This document shows, in pieces, positions 22,712-30,029 of a stretch of 38,742 nucleotides of DNA (the stretch's first letter is position 1; every line of letters starts with the position of its first letter). A program made the translations under genes and the position numbers. A model generated the notes under the pieces. That model saw only the letters and a list, made by a program, of their open reading frames with translations, made no database searches and had not been told where the DNA came from. Origin of the DNA: Candidatus Saganbacteria bacterium (GTDB taxonomy: Bacteria > Margulisbacteria > WOR-1 > O2-12-FULL-45-9); NCBI GenBank assembly GCA_013204645.1, contig JABMSE010000118.1:1-38742 (forward strand), given 5' to 3'.

Positions 22712-23098
22712 TTAAAAGGGCAGGTCGTCTGCCAGGCTTGCCTCGTCAATTATTTCGCTTTCCGGCATCGAGGATACGGGACCCGAAACCTTAGCCTGAT
22801 CCAAGATTTGAACATTTCTCGCTACAACTTCAGTAACCCAGCGCCGTTGGCCGCTTTGATCTTCAAAGGAACGAATCTGGATTCTTCCTTCAACCAAAAG
22901 CATGGTATCTTTTTGGACTTTCCCGCCCAAATTTTCAGCTTCTCTTCTCCAGGCAATTATATCAAAAAAATCATCGCCGCCCTGGGGACGACCAACTGCC
23001 AATCTAAATTTAGCCATGGGAATCCCGTCCATGGTTGAGCGGGATTCTAGATCAGCGGTGAGCCTTCCCACCAAAATTATGCGGTTAAGATTGGCCAC
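22712..23098 (-). CDS. single-stranded DNA-binding protein, copy 1
   Basis: 128 aa SSB paralogue directly upstream of the second copy. NRIILVGRLTADLESRSTMDGIP starts the OB fold; DFFDIIAWRREAENLGGKVQKDT and EGRIQIRSFEDQSGQRRWVTE follow. The tail ends ADDLPF. It has diverged from copy 2 but keeps the tail tip, so both probably bind repair partners. Its start overlaps the rpsF end by 14 nt. Confidence 0.94.
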   Translation of the reverse strand: MANLNRIILVGRLTADLESRSTMDGIPMAKFRLAVGRPQGGDDFFDIIAWRREAENLGGKVQKDTMLLVEGRIQIRSFEDQSGQRRWVTEVVARNVQILDQAKVSGPVSSMPESEIIDEASLADDLPF

Positions 23099-23480
23099 TT
23101 TGTTCTTTAGTTTCCTTTATTTCCCCGACGTTGACGGCCAGGATTTCATCAGTGCTGCCTTTTTCTTCTTTTTCGACTGGAGCTTTTTCTTCTGCACGGA
23201 TAATTACATAACGCAGCAGGTTTTCGGTAACCTTCAAATAAGCCTTAAGTGGTGCAGGAAGAGAAGTTTCGGCCTTGAAAAATATCAAGACGTAATACCC
23301 CTGGGTAAGCTTTCTTGCATTGCGCATCATGGAAGCCAGCCTTCTGGTGCCCCACTTGTCAGTTTTTTGAATTTTTCCACCCAGAGATTTTATTTTATCC
23401 TCTATCTTGGTGAGTATGGCAGAAATATTTTCTTCCCCCAGATTCGGATCAAAAATCAACGTTAGCTCATATGAAACCAA
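23085..23480 (-). CDS. rpsF: 30S ribosomal protein S6
   Basis: 131 aa bS6 with TTG start. YELTLIFDPNLGEENI and the WGTRRLASMMRNARKLTQGYYVL block are diagnostic. There is no in-frame ATG near the start; TTG at 23478-23480 sits 8 nt after AAGGAGG, a good spacing. The C-terminus carries a Glu/Lys-rich extension. First gene of the rpsF-ssb-ssb-rpsR-rplI-uvrC operon. Confidence 0.95.
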   Translation of the reverse strand: MVSYELTLIFDPNLGEENISAILTKIEDKIKSLGGKIQKTDKWGTRRLASMMRNARKLTQGYYVLIFFKAETSLPAPLKAYLKVTENLLRYVIIRAEEKAPVEKEEKGSTDEILAVNVGEIKETKEQSGQS

Positions 23481-23532
23481 TATAATACCCTCCTTGAAAA
23501 CACTAGTTAATTAGACCAAAAACGTGAGGTTT

Positions 23533-23562
23533 ATTATACCATAAATAGAGAGGAGATCACAA
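23533..23562 (-). promoter_or_regulatory. sigma-70 promoter of the rpsF operon
   Basis: Minus-strand TTGTGA (23562 to 23557), 18-nt spacer, TATAAT (23538 to 23533) with TGG before it (extended -10). The -35 overlaps the stop codon of the SUMF1-like gene. Confidence 0.6.
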
Positions 23563-24486
23563 GAGAACATCTCGTACGACTCGAAAGCCAACATCGTTGT
23601 GGCGAAGATCAGGTTCGCTTCCATCACGAAAAACACATTCTAAAAAAGAGGATGCGGTGCTTTCAAAACTACCCCCGCGTAGCACGCGCTCTCTTCCTTC
23701 GTAAGCAGGCCCTCTTGGATTGTGTGAATCAGAGAAATTAAATTCACTTGTAGCGCAGGACCAACTATGTACCCACTCTGATACCTGCCCAGACATATCA
23801 TAAACAGCATAAGGACTTTGTCCTCTTTCCACGCCGGGACGATTAACTGGCTGGGTCCTCGTGCTAGCAAAAACCACTCCCCGTTCTTCTGCTTGAAAAG
23901 TGTTTCCCCAGGGAAACTGTTGGGCATTTATTCCACGCGCTGCTTTTTCCCATTCAAATTCGGTTGGCAATCTTACCCGTGCCCACTTACAAAAGGCAAG
24001 CGCATCGTCAAAGCTCACCCCAACAACCGGAAGGTGCTCTCCTATCGGCTGCCCATCCCCATCTAAAGCAGAAATCCCCAAGTACCTATCGTTCCAATAT
24101 TGTGGCTGCCTATGTCCAGTGGCCTCTAAAAATCCTTGGTACTGACTATTGGTAATAGGGGTTTGGCTCATGAAAAAAGTAGGTAAAACCAAGTTAACGG
24201 CCGACCTCTCACGAAAATAAAAGGCGCCAGCAGGAATCGCTACCAGCTGCGGCAACACAACCTCTCCTCCTGCTAACCACAGCAAAATCTTATCAGTTCT
24301 TTCCTCTCTCAAAAGAGAAGCAACTCTTTGCTTTACTACCGGCAGCCCATAAAGGCGGAGTGCATCCACAAAATCATCTATCTGGCTAGCGTCTATATCT
24401 TGTAATCTAGCCCGCAGCTCATCCCGAGAAGGAATCGGCTGCAAGCTCTCTTGCATATTAAATGATATTAGTTTTAGGTTATACAT
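23557..24486 (-). CDS. SUMF1/FGE-like domain protein, probably non-catalytic
   Basis: 309 aa. A helical N-terminal segment of about 75 residues (SRDELRARLQDIDASQIDDFVDAL, in short runs) is followed by an SUMF1-type domain (about 85-305): IPAGAFYFRE, PITNSQYQGFL, VVGVSFDDALAFCKWA, RLPTEFEWEKAARG, FPWGN, YDMSGQVSEWV, VLRGGSF and DVGFRVV. Formylglycine-generating enzymes have two active-site Cys after GGSF; here the first position is not Cys (GGSFESTASSF), so catalysis is doubtful. A binding or signalling role is more likely. ATG 24486 is used; MQESLQP at 24456 is an alternative. It has a sigma-28-like promoter and is divergent from the helical-repeat pair. Confidence 0.8.
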   Translation of the reverse strand: MYNLKLISFNMQESLQPIPSRDELRARLQDIDASQIDDFVDALRLYGLPVVKQRVASLLREERTDKILLWLAGGEVVLPQLVAIPAGAFYFRERSAVNLVLPTFFMSQTPITNSQYQGFLEATGHRQPQYWNDRYLGISALDGDGQPIGEHLPVVGVSFDDALAFCKWARVRLPTEFEWEKAARGINAQQFPWGNTFQAEERGVVFASTRTQPVNRPGVERGQSPYAVYDMSGQVSEWVHSWSCATSEFNFSDSHNPRGPAYEGRERVLRGGSFESTASSFLECVFRDGSEPDLRHNDVGFRVVRDVLL

Positions 24487-24522
24487 CTCTATGTCTCTTT
24501 GTCGCTATGTCGCTATGTCACA
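24487..24522 (-). repeat. octamer minisatellite upstream of the SUMF1-like gene
   Basis: Units of GACATAGC type fill the 5' leader between the sigma-28-like promoter and the ATG. This is the only intergenic copy of the family seen here. Confidence 0.7.
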
Positions 24523-24551
24523 TTGATGCCGGGCACCATGGACACGGTCTA

Positions 24552-24580
24552 TTATCGTAGGGGTTTTTAGAAAATTTCAC
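24552..24580 (-). promoter_or_regulatory. sigma-28-like promoter of the SUMF1-like gene
   Basis: Minus-strand GTGAAATTT (24580 to 24572) and TACGATAA (24559 to 24552), spacing as in the other sites. Back to back with the promoter at 24587; the two -35 boxes form the palindrome AATTTCAC-TAAAAA-GTGAAATT. Confidence 0.7.
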
Positions 24581-24586
24581 TAAAAA

Positions 24587-24615
24587 GTGAAATTGTTTGG
24601 GGAAGCGTTCGATAA
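24587..24615 (+). promoter_or_regulatory. sigma-28-like promoter of the helical-repeat gene pair
   Basis: GTGAAATTG (24587-24595) and TTCGATAA (24608-24615). The ATG at 24625 is 9 nt downstream, so the transcript is nearly leaderless. Confidence 0.7.
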
Positions 24616-24624
24616 AGGGGTGTT

Positions 24625-25821
24625 ATGACAAGGATCGCTGCTACTAATCCAATGCAAATATTGGCCCAAGCACGAGGGCACTTTGAGGCAGGGCAGATAA
24701 GCTGGGGAGTTGTTTCATTTCATCAACTCCACGCTCAGGCAACGCTACAGCTGCCACACTATCTAAAAATAGCAACTATGTTGCGCAAAAGCAACTGCAT
24801 AGAGTTAGCACTGATCTCTGGAAAAATAGCAAAAGCTGAGCTCTTATTTATCGAAAAATGCATAGAAGCGATTGCCCTCATTGCAGCAGAAGTACAGCTC
24901 GGACGCCGAACTCTAGCTCCCAAACCCAAACAAGAGATCGAAGAAAACATGCCCCATATTTATTTTCATGCTGGGATTTTTTGCCTGGCCCGAGGAGATA
25001 CCAAGAACGCCAATACTTATTTCCTCTTTGCCGGAAAACTGGGGAAGGGAAACTTTTGGCCTGAGGCCATTTCTGGGGGCATCTCTTCAGAAGAGCTTGC
25101 TGGCTTGGTTGCCGATGACCCAGCGCTAGCAGCCGAATCTTTGGGGCCTGCCTTTGCTTTTATTAAATCAACCTTTGCCAAAGCAGCAATTCCTCCTCCG
25201 GCAGCGCCTAGCCATGGAAGGCCCCCAGCTTCGAGGGCAGCGGCAGCACAACTAGCTCCCGCATCCAAACCCAATCCCAAAAAACTTATTAACAAAGCCC
25301 AAGGGGCCTTATCGCAAAACAATCCAACTGAGGCCTTTTCTTTTATTAGGCAAGCACGAACCTGTGCAAAGAACGAGCAGCAAAGAGCCATTCTCGATTA
25401 CCTAGAAGCAGTTGCTGAGGTTAAATTAAGGCATTTTGGGAGGGCCTCCCTATTACTAGCCAAGATAACGCCAGGCCATCCGCGTTACGGCAGATCAATA
25501 AAATATAAACTTATTGTGTTTGACAAAACTAAGCGCTACAGCGAGGGGCTTGAACTTCTAGGGCGGGAAGGTCATGCTCTACAGAACGGAAAAAGAACAC
25601 AAGTTATTTTATATTATGAATATCGAGCTCGTTTTCTTTTAGCCAGAGGGCAAAAAGATGTGAGAGAGGGAAGTAGGTGGGGAGCTGAGAACGACTTCGA
25701 GTCTGCTGACACTGCATTAGCGCATGCACGGTCTCTGCAAGATTCCCCTGAACTTAGAAGATTACAAAGCTGGATCGATCGCGACAAAGAAGCTCTTGAA
25801 AGAGCAGAAAGAGGATATTAG
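24625..25821 (+). CDS. TPR-like helical repeat protein
   Basis: 398 aa, cytosolic. The N-terminal half (about 1-190) and C-terminal half (about 210-395) are helix pairs of TPR type (AQARGHFEAGQISWGVVSFHQ; LINKAQGALSQNNPTEAFSF), joined by an Ala/Pro-rich linker (about 190-215). No catalytic motif. Such proteins are scaffolds; the divergent SUMF1-like gene and the following TPR-like gene share regulation. Family not identified. Confidence 0.75.
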   Translation: MTRIAATNPMQILAQARGHFEAGQISWGVVSFHQLHAQATLQLPHYLKIATMLRKSNCIELALISGKIAKAELLFIEKCIEAIALIAAEVQLGRRTLAPKPKQEIEENMPHIYFHAGIFCLARGDTKNANTYFLFAGKLGKGNFWPEAISGGISSEELAGLVADDPALAAESLGPAFAFIKSTFAKAAIPPPAAPSHGRPPASRAAAAQLAPASKPNPKKLINKAQGALSQNNPTEAFSFIRQARTCAKNEQQRAILDYLEAVAEVKLRHFGRASLLLAKITPGHPRYGRSIKYKLIVFDKTKRYSEGLELLGREGHALQNGKRTQVILYYEYRARFLLARGQKDVREGSRWGAENDFESADTALAHARSLQDSPELRRLQSWIDRDKEALERAERGY

Positions 25822-25828
25822 TAATACG

Positions 25829-26431
25829 ATGCCACAACGAGTAAGCAATGGAAATGGACCTCAAAGAGGACGGCCGGTGGGCGAACGCTTGTTTCGCCAA
25901 GCACAAGCCGCACAAGCACGCGGAGATCGAATTGGCGTCTTAGCGGTCATGCTTGAGTGGGTAAAATTACAAGATATCCAAGAATCAAGGAGAGCCTTTG
26001 CACAATATCTAGCCCAGGTTTGTGATCAGTGGATCCCATTAGAACACAAGGAACCAGCCGATGTAAGAAAGGTCCAAAAAATTATTGCTGATATGAAAGA
26101 AATAGCCCTCACTGCTATTCAAAGCGCGCAAGCTGAGTATTTAGAAGTGGTCTGCCTTTTTGAACAAAAGAGATACGATAAAGTACTCGAGCTTTTAGAG
26201 CGCCTTAGCCCAGAGCATCGCTACCATGTAGAAACCTTAAGGACTCGGTTAAGTTGCTATCAAAGATTGCAAAGGTTTGAGGAGGGCGCTGCCTTTCTTT
26301 CAACCGTAAACCGTCTGCTGCCCGATGAAACAGCTGCGGGATTTGCAAGAGCTTTTCGTAGCACCCCAAGAGCACCGGAGCGTAACGGAAGACGTCCTCC
26401 CTGGGCTTTTGCCCTGGATGACGATGAATAA
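25829..26431 (+). CDS. TPR-like helical repeat protein
   Basis: 200 aa; ATG 25829 starts 7 nt after the upstream stop. Helical hairpins such as RLFRQAQAAQARGDRIGVLAV and VVCLFEQKRYDKVLELLERL are TPR-like. The tail is Arg/Pro-rich then acidic (ALDDDE). A longer frame back to 25724 overlaps the upstream gene and is unlikely. Probably cotranscribed with its neighbour; function unknown. Confidence 0.75.
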   Translation: MPQRVSNGNGPQRGRPVGERLFRQAQAAQARGDRIGVLAVMLEWVKLQDIQESRRAFAQYLAQVCDQWIPLEHKEPADVRKVQKIIADMKEIALTAIQSAQAEYLEVVCLFEQKRYDKVLELLERLSPEHRYHVETLRTRLSCYQRLQRFEEGAAFLSTVNRLLPDETAAGFARAFRSTPRAPERNGRRPPWAFALDDDE

Positions 26432-26461
26432 TCCTAAATGGGGACACACGCTTCTCGAACA

Positions 26462-26518
26462 AAAGGGCTTCGCCCTGAGAAAGACTTCGTGCTCAGCCCG
26501 AAGGGGTCCGTCCCCTTT
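26462..26518. repeat. palindromic repeat, likely also a bidirectional terminator
   Basis: GGGCTTCGCCCTGAG and GCTCAGCCCGAAGGGG match the copy inside apgM. It continues into GGGGTCCGTCCCC and a T-run between two convergent genes (helical-repeat pair and ychF), a terminator position. Confidence 0.65.
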
Positions 26519-26519
26519 T

Positions 26520-27605
26520 TTAAACCTTAAACCGCACCAAAACCAAGTCACCATCCTGCACTACATAATTCTTGCCTTCGGTATGAAGAACCCCTTTTTC
26601 GCGAGCTTTGGAGTAGGAGCCGACGCTTGCTAAATCATTATAATGTATAACCTCGGCGGCAATAAAACCACGCTGCATGTCAGAGTGCACTTTGCCAGCA
26701 GCCTGTGGAACTGTGGTTTCCTTCTTAACTGTCCAGGCTCGACATTCTTTTTGATTGGCCGTGAAAAAAGTAATCAGATCAAGTAATTTGTAGCCATTTT
26801 TTATTAGCTTTTGCAATCCTGTTTCGGAAAGTCCAATTTCTTTTTTATAGGCTTTTGCGTCTTCTTCTGGAAGTTGGGCAATTTCAGATTCAAGTTGAGC
26901 ACAAACCACAACGACCCTCGTTCCTTCCTCCCTCGCCACTTTCTCAATAATTTCAACCTGCTCGGGGTTTCCTGACTCATCCACATTCGCCACATAAAGA
27001 ACTGGCTTAAAGGTCAAAAGTGGAAGATCTCGTACAAAATCCTTTTCGTTATCAGCAATTTTCACGCTGCGGGCCGGCCTGCCAGCCCCTAGCGCATCCT
27101 TTAATTTTTGCAAAACCTCCGCTTGCTTGCGCAATGTCTTGTCTCCAGCTTTAGCTTTTATTGACACCTCCCGCAAGCGCTTCTCGACCAAGGCTAAATC
27201 AGCCAAGTTTAATTCAATATTTATGATTTCAATGTCATTTTTGGGGTTAACTTCACCGGCTACATGGGCAATCTCCTGGGATTTAAAGCAGCGCACCACA
27301 TTGACGATCGCATCGACTTCCCGGATGTGAGATAAGAATTGATTGCCCAGGCCCTCCCCTTTATGTGCCCCCTTCACCAACCCCGCAATATCATAAAACT
27401 CAATCACCGTCGGAATAACCTTGGAGGAGCCGATGATTTTCTGAACCTGATAAAGCCTTTCATCCGGGACTTCAACGATACCGACATTGGGATTGATGGT
27501 GCAGAAAGGGTAATTTGAAACCTCGGCCCGAGCAGAAGAGAGCATATTAAATAATGTGGATTTGCCAACATTTGGAAGGCCAATAATACCTAGCGAAAAG
27601 CCCAT
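26520..27605 (-). CDS. ychF: redox-regulated ATPase YchF
   Basis: 361 aa, normal for YchF/OLA1. P-loop GLPNVGKST (8-16), DIAGLVKGAHKGEGLGNQFL, and NVDE in place of NKxD, which underlies ATP preference. A coiled-coil insertion and C-terminal TGS domain (HSDMQRGFIAAEVIHYNDL) follow. Ribosome-associated, stress-linked; exact role unsettled. Divergent from the secreted protein gene. Confidence 0.96.
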   Translation of the reverse strand: MGFSLGIIGLPNVGKSTLFNMLSSARAEVSNYPFCTINPNVGIVEVPDERLYQVQKIIGSSKVIPTVIEFYDIAGLVKGAHKGEGLGNQFLSHIREVDAIVNVVRCFKSQEIAHVAGEVNPKNDIEIINIELNLADLALVEKRLREVSIKAKAGDKTLRKQAEVLQKLKDALGAGRPARSVKIADNEKDFVRDLPLLTFKPVLYVANVDESGNPEQVEIIEKVAREEGTRVVVVCAQLESEIAQLPEEDAKAYKKEIGLSETGLQKLIKNGYKLLDLITFFTANQKECRAWTVKKETTVPQAAGKVHSDMQRGFIAAEVIHYNDLASVGSYSKAREKGVLHTEGKNYVVQDGDLVLVRFKV

Positions 27606-27610
27606 AGATC

Positions 27611-27639
27611 TTGATTATAGCACAGTTATTTGGTATAAT
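27611..27639 (+). promoter_or_regulatory. sigma-70 promoter of the secreted barrel-like protein
   Basis: TTGATT (27611-27616), 17-nt spacer, TATAAT (27634-27639) with TGG before it. AAAGGGGG precedes ATG 27667. Confidence 0.7.
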
Positions 27640-27666
27640 ATTATTATCTCGAAAAGGGGGTAAATT

Positions 27667-28455
27667 ATGCGTTATTTGATTGTTTTGTTGATTGGGTTAT
27701 CATTGCTTTTGGGAGGTTTTTCAACTGAGGGCTATGCCAAGAAGGGGAGATTGACCCCAAGGCAGCGGGCAAAAATAAAAGCTCGCGTTCATAATCTAAC
27801 TCCTGCGCAAAAAGAACAAGCCGCTGCAGCCCTAAGACAAAAAATGATCCGTTTGGAAAATGCATCCGAAAAAGCCACCGCTGGTGCAAGTAGGGCTTTG
27901 ATTGAAGCGGACCTTGAAAGGGTTCAGGTTGAGTTAGGGTTGATTGCGCCTCCACCGATGGTAAAACCCCTCCGGCCAAAACCACCCCTTCCTCCAGGCA
28001 AAAAACCTCTACCACCTAAGGCTCAACTGCGTGGGCCACGCGTAGCTGTTTCAGTTGGCTATTTAGCCGGAATGATCGCTGCCCAAGGAGAACTCCGATA
28101 CTTTGAACCGTTTGGTTTAACTCAAATCACCTCTCAAATTGGCGCAGCTTATGCCCAAGGAGAAGATAGCGATAAAGTCCTTCGCAAACATGCTTTGATC
28201 ATACTAGGAGGAGCCTATAATTTAAACCCTCCAAAAACTTCAGGGCTTAGATCCTATATTGGCGTAGCAGCCAACTATGATGCCTATACCACTGGCAAAG
28301 TTTCTGGAACTTTTGGTGGAGAAGCTTATTACGGACTCGAAGGTGGTGCTCCCAAGGGTGGAAAAACTTTCTTTGAAGTTGGTTACGGCACCATTCGCAC
28401 TGGCTTTAGCCCAGATTATACGGGAGTAATTGCGCGGTTGGGTTATAAGTTCTAG
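27667..28455 (+). CDS. secreted protein with C-terminal beta-barrel-like domain
   Basis: 262 aa. Signal peptide at about 1-24 (YLIVLLIGLSLLLGGFSTEGYA), a charged helical stretch (about 25-90), a Pro-rich linker (about 95-118, KPPLPPGKKPLPPK) and a Gly/Tyr-rich beta domain (about 120-262) ending GVIARLGYKF. Alternating aromatic strands and a terminal Phe resemble outer-membrane barrels. The linker and helix may span the periplasm or bind peptidoglycan. Monocistronic, with its own promoter and terminator. Confidence 0.8.
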   Translation: MRYLIVLLIGLSLLLGGFSTEGYAKKGRLTPRQRAKIKARVHNLTPAQKEQAAAALRQKMIRLENASEKATAGASRALIEADLERVQVELGLIAPPPMVKPLRPKPPLPPGKKPLPPKAQLRGPRVAVSVGYLAGMIAAQGELRYFEPFGLTQITSQIGAAYAQGEDSDKVLRKHALIILGGAYNLNPPKTSGLRSYIGVAANYDAYTTGKVSGTFGGEAYYGLEGGAPKGGKTFFEVGYGTIRTGFSPDYTGVIARLGYKF

Positions 28456-28476
28456 TTCTCGATTATTTATCTTAAC

Positions 28477-28508
28477 AAAAAAGACCCTGATTTATCGGGG
28501 TCTTTTTT
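28477..28508 (+). terminator. Rho-independent terminator
   Basis: AAGACCCTGAT and ATCGGGGTCTT form an 11-bp stem (one G-U pair) followed by a T-run, 22 nt after the barrel-like gene. Confidence 0.9.
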
Positions 28509-28563
28509 TATGGATTGCAAACCTTGTTTCCCCTTTTCTTTTATCTAGAAATCTTTAAAAAAC

Positions 28564-28592
28564 TTGAAATTTTCTTGAAATGCTGCCGATAA
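28564..28592 (+). promoter_or_regulatory. sigma-28-like promoter of the GH16 gene
   Basis: TTGAAATTT (28564-28572) and GCCGATAA (28585-28592), the exact FliA -10 consensus. The start codon is 46 nt downstream after AAGGAG. Confidence 0.75.
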
Positions 28593-28638
28593 ACCTTTGA
28601 CCATAAGGCTTTACTAAAGCAATAAAAGGAGTTTAATC

Positions 28639-30027
28639 ATGAATATTTCAGTTATTGATAGAATTTATTCGGTTTTCTTTTCTTCTCCTCTTTCGGCTTG
28701 CAATCCATCGGCGGGTGAAACAAGAACTGCTCAGGCTGCTCCAGATGATCCAACTCCGGCCCCAGTAACGGCTTCGGCTGATCCCCCTCCTCAAGCAACG
28801 GCTGATGCCTTGATAACCTGGGATGCACAAACTGCCCAGGAAATGAATCAGCATGAGGGAGGAAATTGGCATATGGCCAATTGGTCTAATGGTAATCCAT
28901 TTGATTGTACCTGGCAGCCGGACAATATTAGTTTTAATGATGGCATTATGACACTTACATTAGATAATAAGGGGTGTCCGGCTAGCTGCAACAGCGAGCC
29001 CTATGCTTCAGGAGAATATCGCACAATGCAGGAAACTTACGGCTATGGATATTACGAAACAAGTATGAAGGCAGCAGCTGGAGAAGGACTGGTGTCAGCC
29101 TTCTTCGTATACACAGGCGTTCACAGTCAACCATCGCATCAAGAAATTGACTTTGAAATTTTAGGAAAAGACTGCACCCAAGTCCAAACCAATTATTTTT
29201 CTGGAGTTCGTGATAGGGAGAAAGAAGAACAAGGCCTGTACGAAGAAAAGATCGATCTTGGTTTTAATGCCTGCGAAGAATTCCATAATTATGGTTTTAT
29301 GTGGGCAGCGGATTCTCTCGTCTGGTATATAGATGGGCAGCCTGCCCGAACTGTTTCACAGGCTGATGGAGCAAGTATTCCCCACGGAAAAACAAAGATA
29401 ATGCTAAATCTTTGGCCAGGCCGAGGTGTGGATGGGTGGCTAGGTCAGTTTGAATATCCGGGTCAGCCAATCACTGCTCAATACGATTGGATAAGATATT
29501 CTCCTCTGACTGACTTCGTTGAAGGAGCAGGTCCTCCTTCAGTAGAAGGACCTACATCAAAACCACCTACGGCACCTATTTCCAAAGAAGTCCCTCCCAC
29601 ACCGGCCACTGAAGGAACATTGCTGGTTAGTTCTTTTGCTGGAGGATCCTTTAATTTCAATGGTGGATTGTTTGCTAAAAAAACTGCTGAGCATTATACT
29701 TTTTCAGCTAGTCAAGCAGGCGATGCTGGTGGAGGAATCTTTTGTTCAAACCAAGATATTGCTGCTCATTCTACTTTAAAGTTTGAAATTGACGGATCGG
29801 TCACCCAACACGGAAACTGGACAAGATTGATTGTGCAGGTTTACGATGATGGTGACAGCAATTCTGCTCCATCTGTAAGTTTTGATCCCATTATTGTATC
29901 TGCTGACCAACAAACAATTGAGGTCCCTCTTCATAGCCAAGTAGATAATTTAGCTAAAATTCAGTTTATGCTGGTGGCCGATAGCGGAAGTTGTAATGTA
30001 GATATTTACAATTTGCGGTTTGAGTAG
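28639..30027 (+). CDS. GH16 beta-glucanase (lichenase-like) with C-terminal module
   Basis: 462 aa. The N-terminus is short and weakly hydrophobic but ends in LSAC (Cys21), a possible lipobox, followed by a Thr/Pro/Ala-rich linker (to about 58). The GH16 domain (about 60-290) has the motif HQEIDFEILGKD with Glu169 and Glu173 as nucleophile and acid/base and Asp171 between, very like Bacillus lichenases that cleave beta-1,3-1,4-glucans. NYGFMWAADSLVWYIDGQPAR is also typical. After a Pro-rich linker (about 295-325) a beta-rich module (about 328-462) resembles a carbohydrate-binding domain. The sigma-28-like promoter links it to the accessory regulon. Confidence 0.92.
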   Translation: MNISVIDRIYSVFFSSPLSACNPSAGETRTAQAAPDDPTPAPVTASADPPPQATADALITWDAQTAQEMNQHEGGNWHMANWSNGNPFDCTWQPDNISFNDGIMTLTLDNKGCPASCNSEPYASGEYRTMQETYGYGYYETSMKAAAGEGLVSAFFVYTGVHSQPSHQEIDFEILGKDCTQVQTNYFSGVRDREKEEQGLYEEKIDLGFNACEEFHNYGFMWAADSLVWYIDGQPARTVSQADGASIPHGKTKIMLNLWPGRGVDGWLGQFEYPGQPITAQYDWIRYSPLTDFVEGAGPPSVEGPTSKPPTAPISKEVPPTPATEGTLLVSSFAGGSFNFNGGLFAKKTAEHYTFSASQAGDAGGGIFCSNQDIAAHSTLKFEIDGSVTQHGNWTRLIVQVYDDGDSNSAPSVSFDPIIVSADQQTIEVPLHSQVDNLAKIQFMLVADSGSCNVDIYNLRFE

Positions 30028-30029
30028 AA

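Noticed and set aside
23557-24486. True formylglycine-generating enzyme with a sulfatase partner
   Set aside because: The first catalytic cysteine is missing and no sulfatase gene is nearby.
1345-24522. Octamer repeats as a CRISPR array
   Set aside because: Units are 8 nt with no spacers and no cas genes are present.
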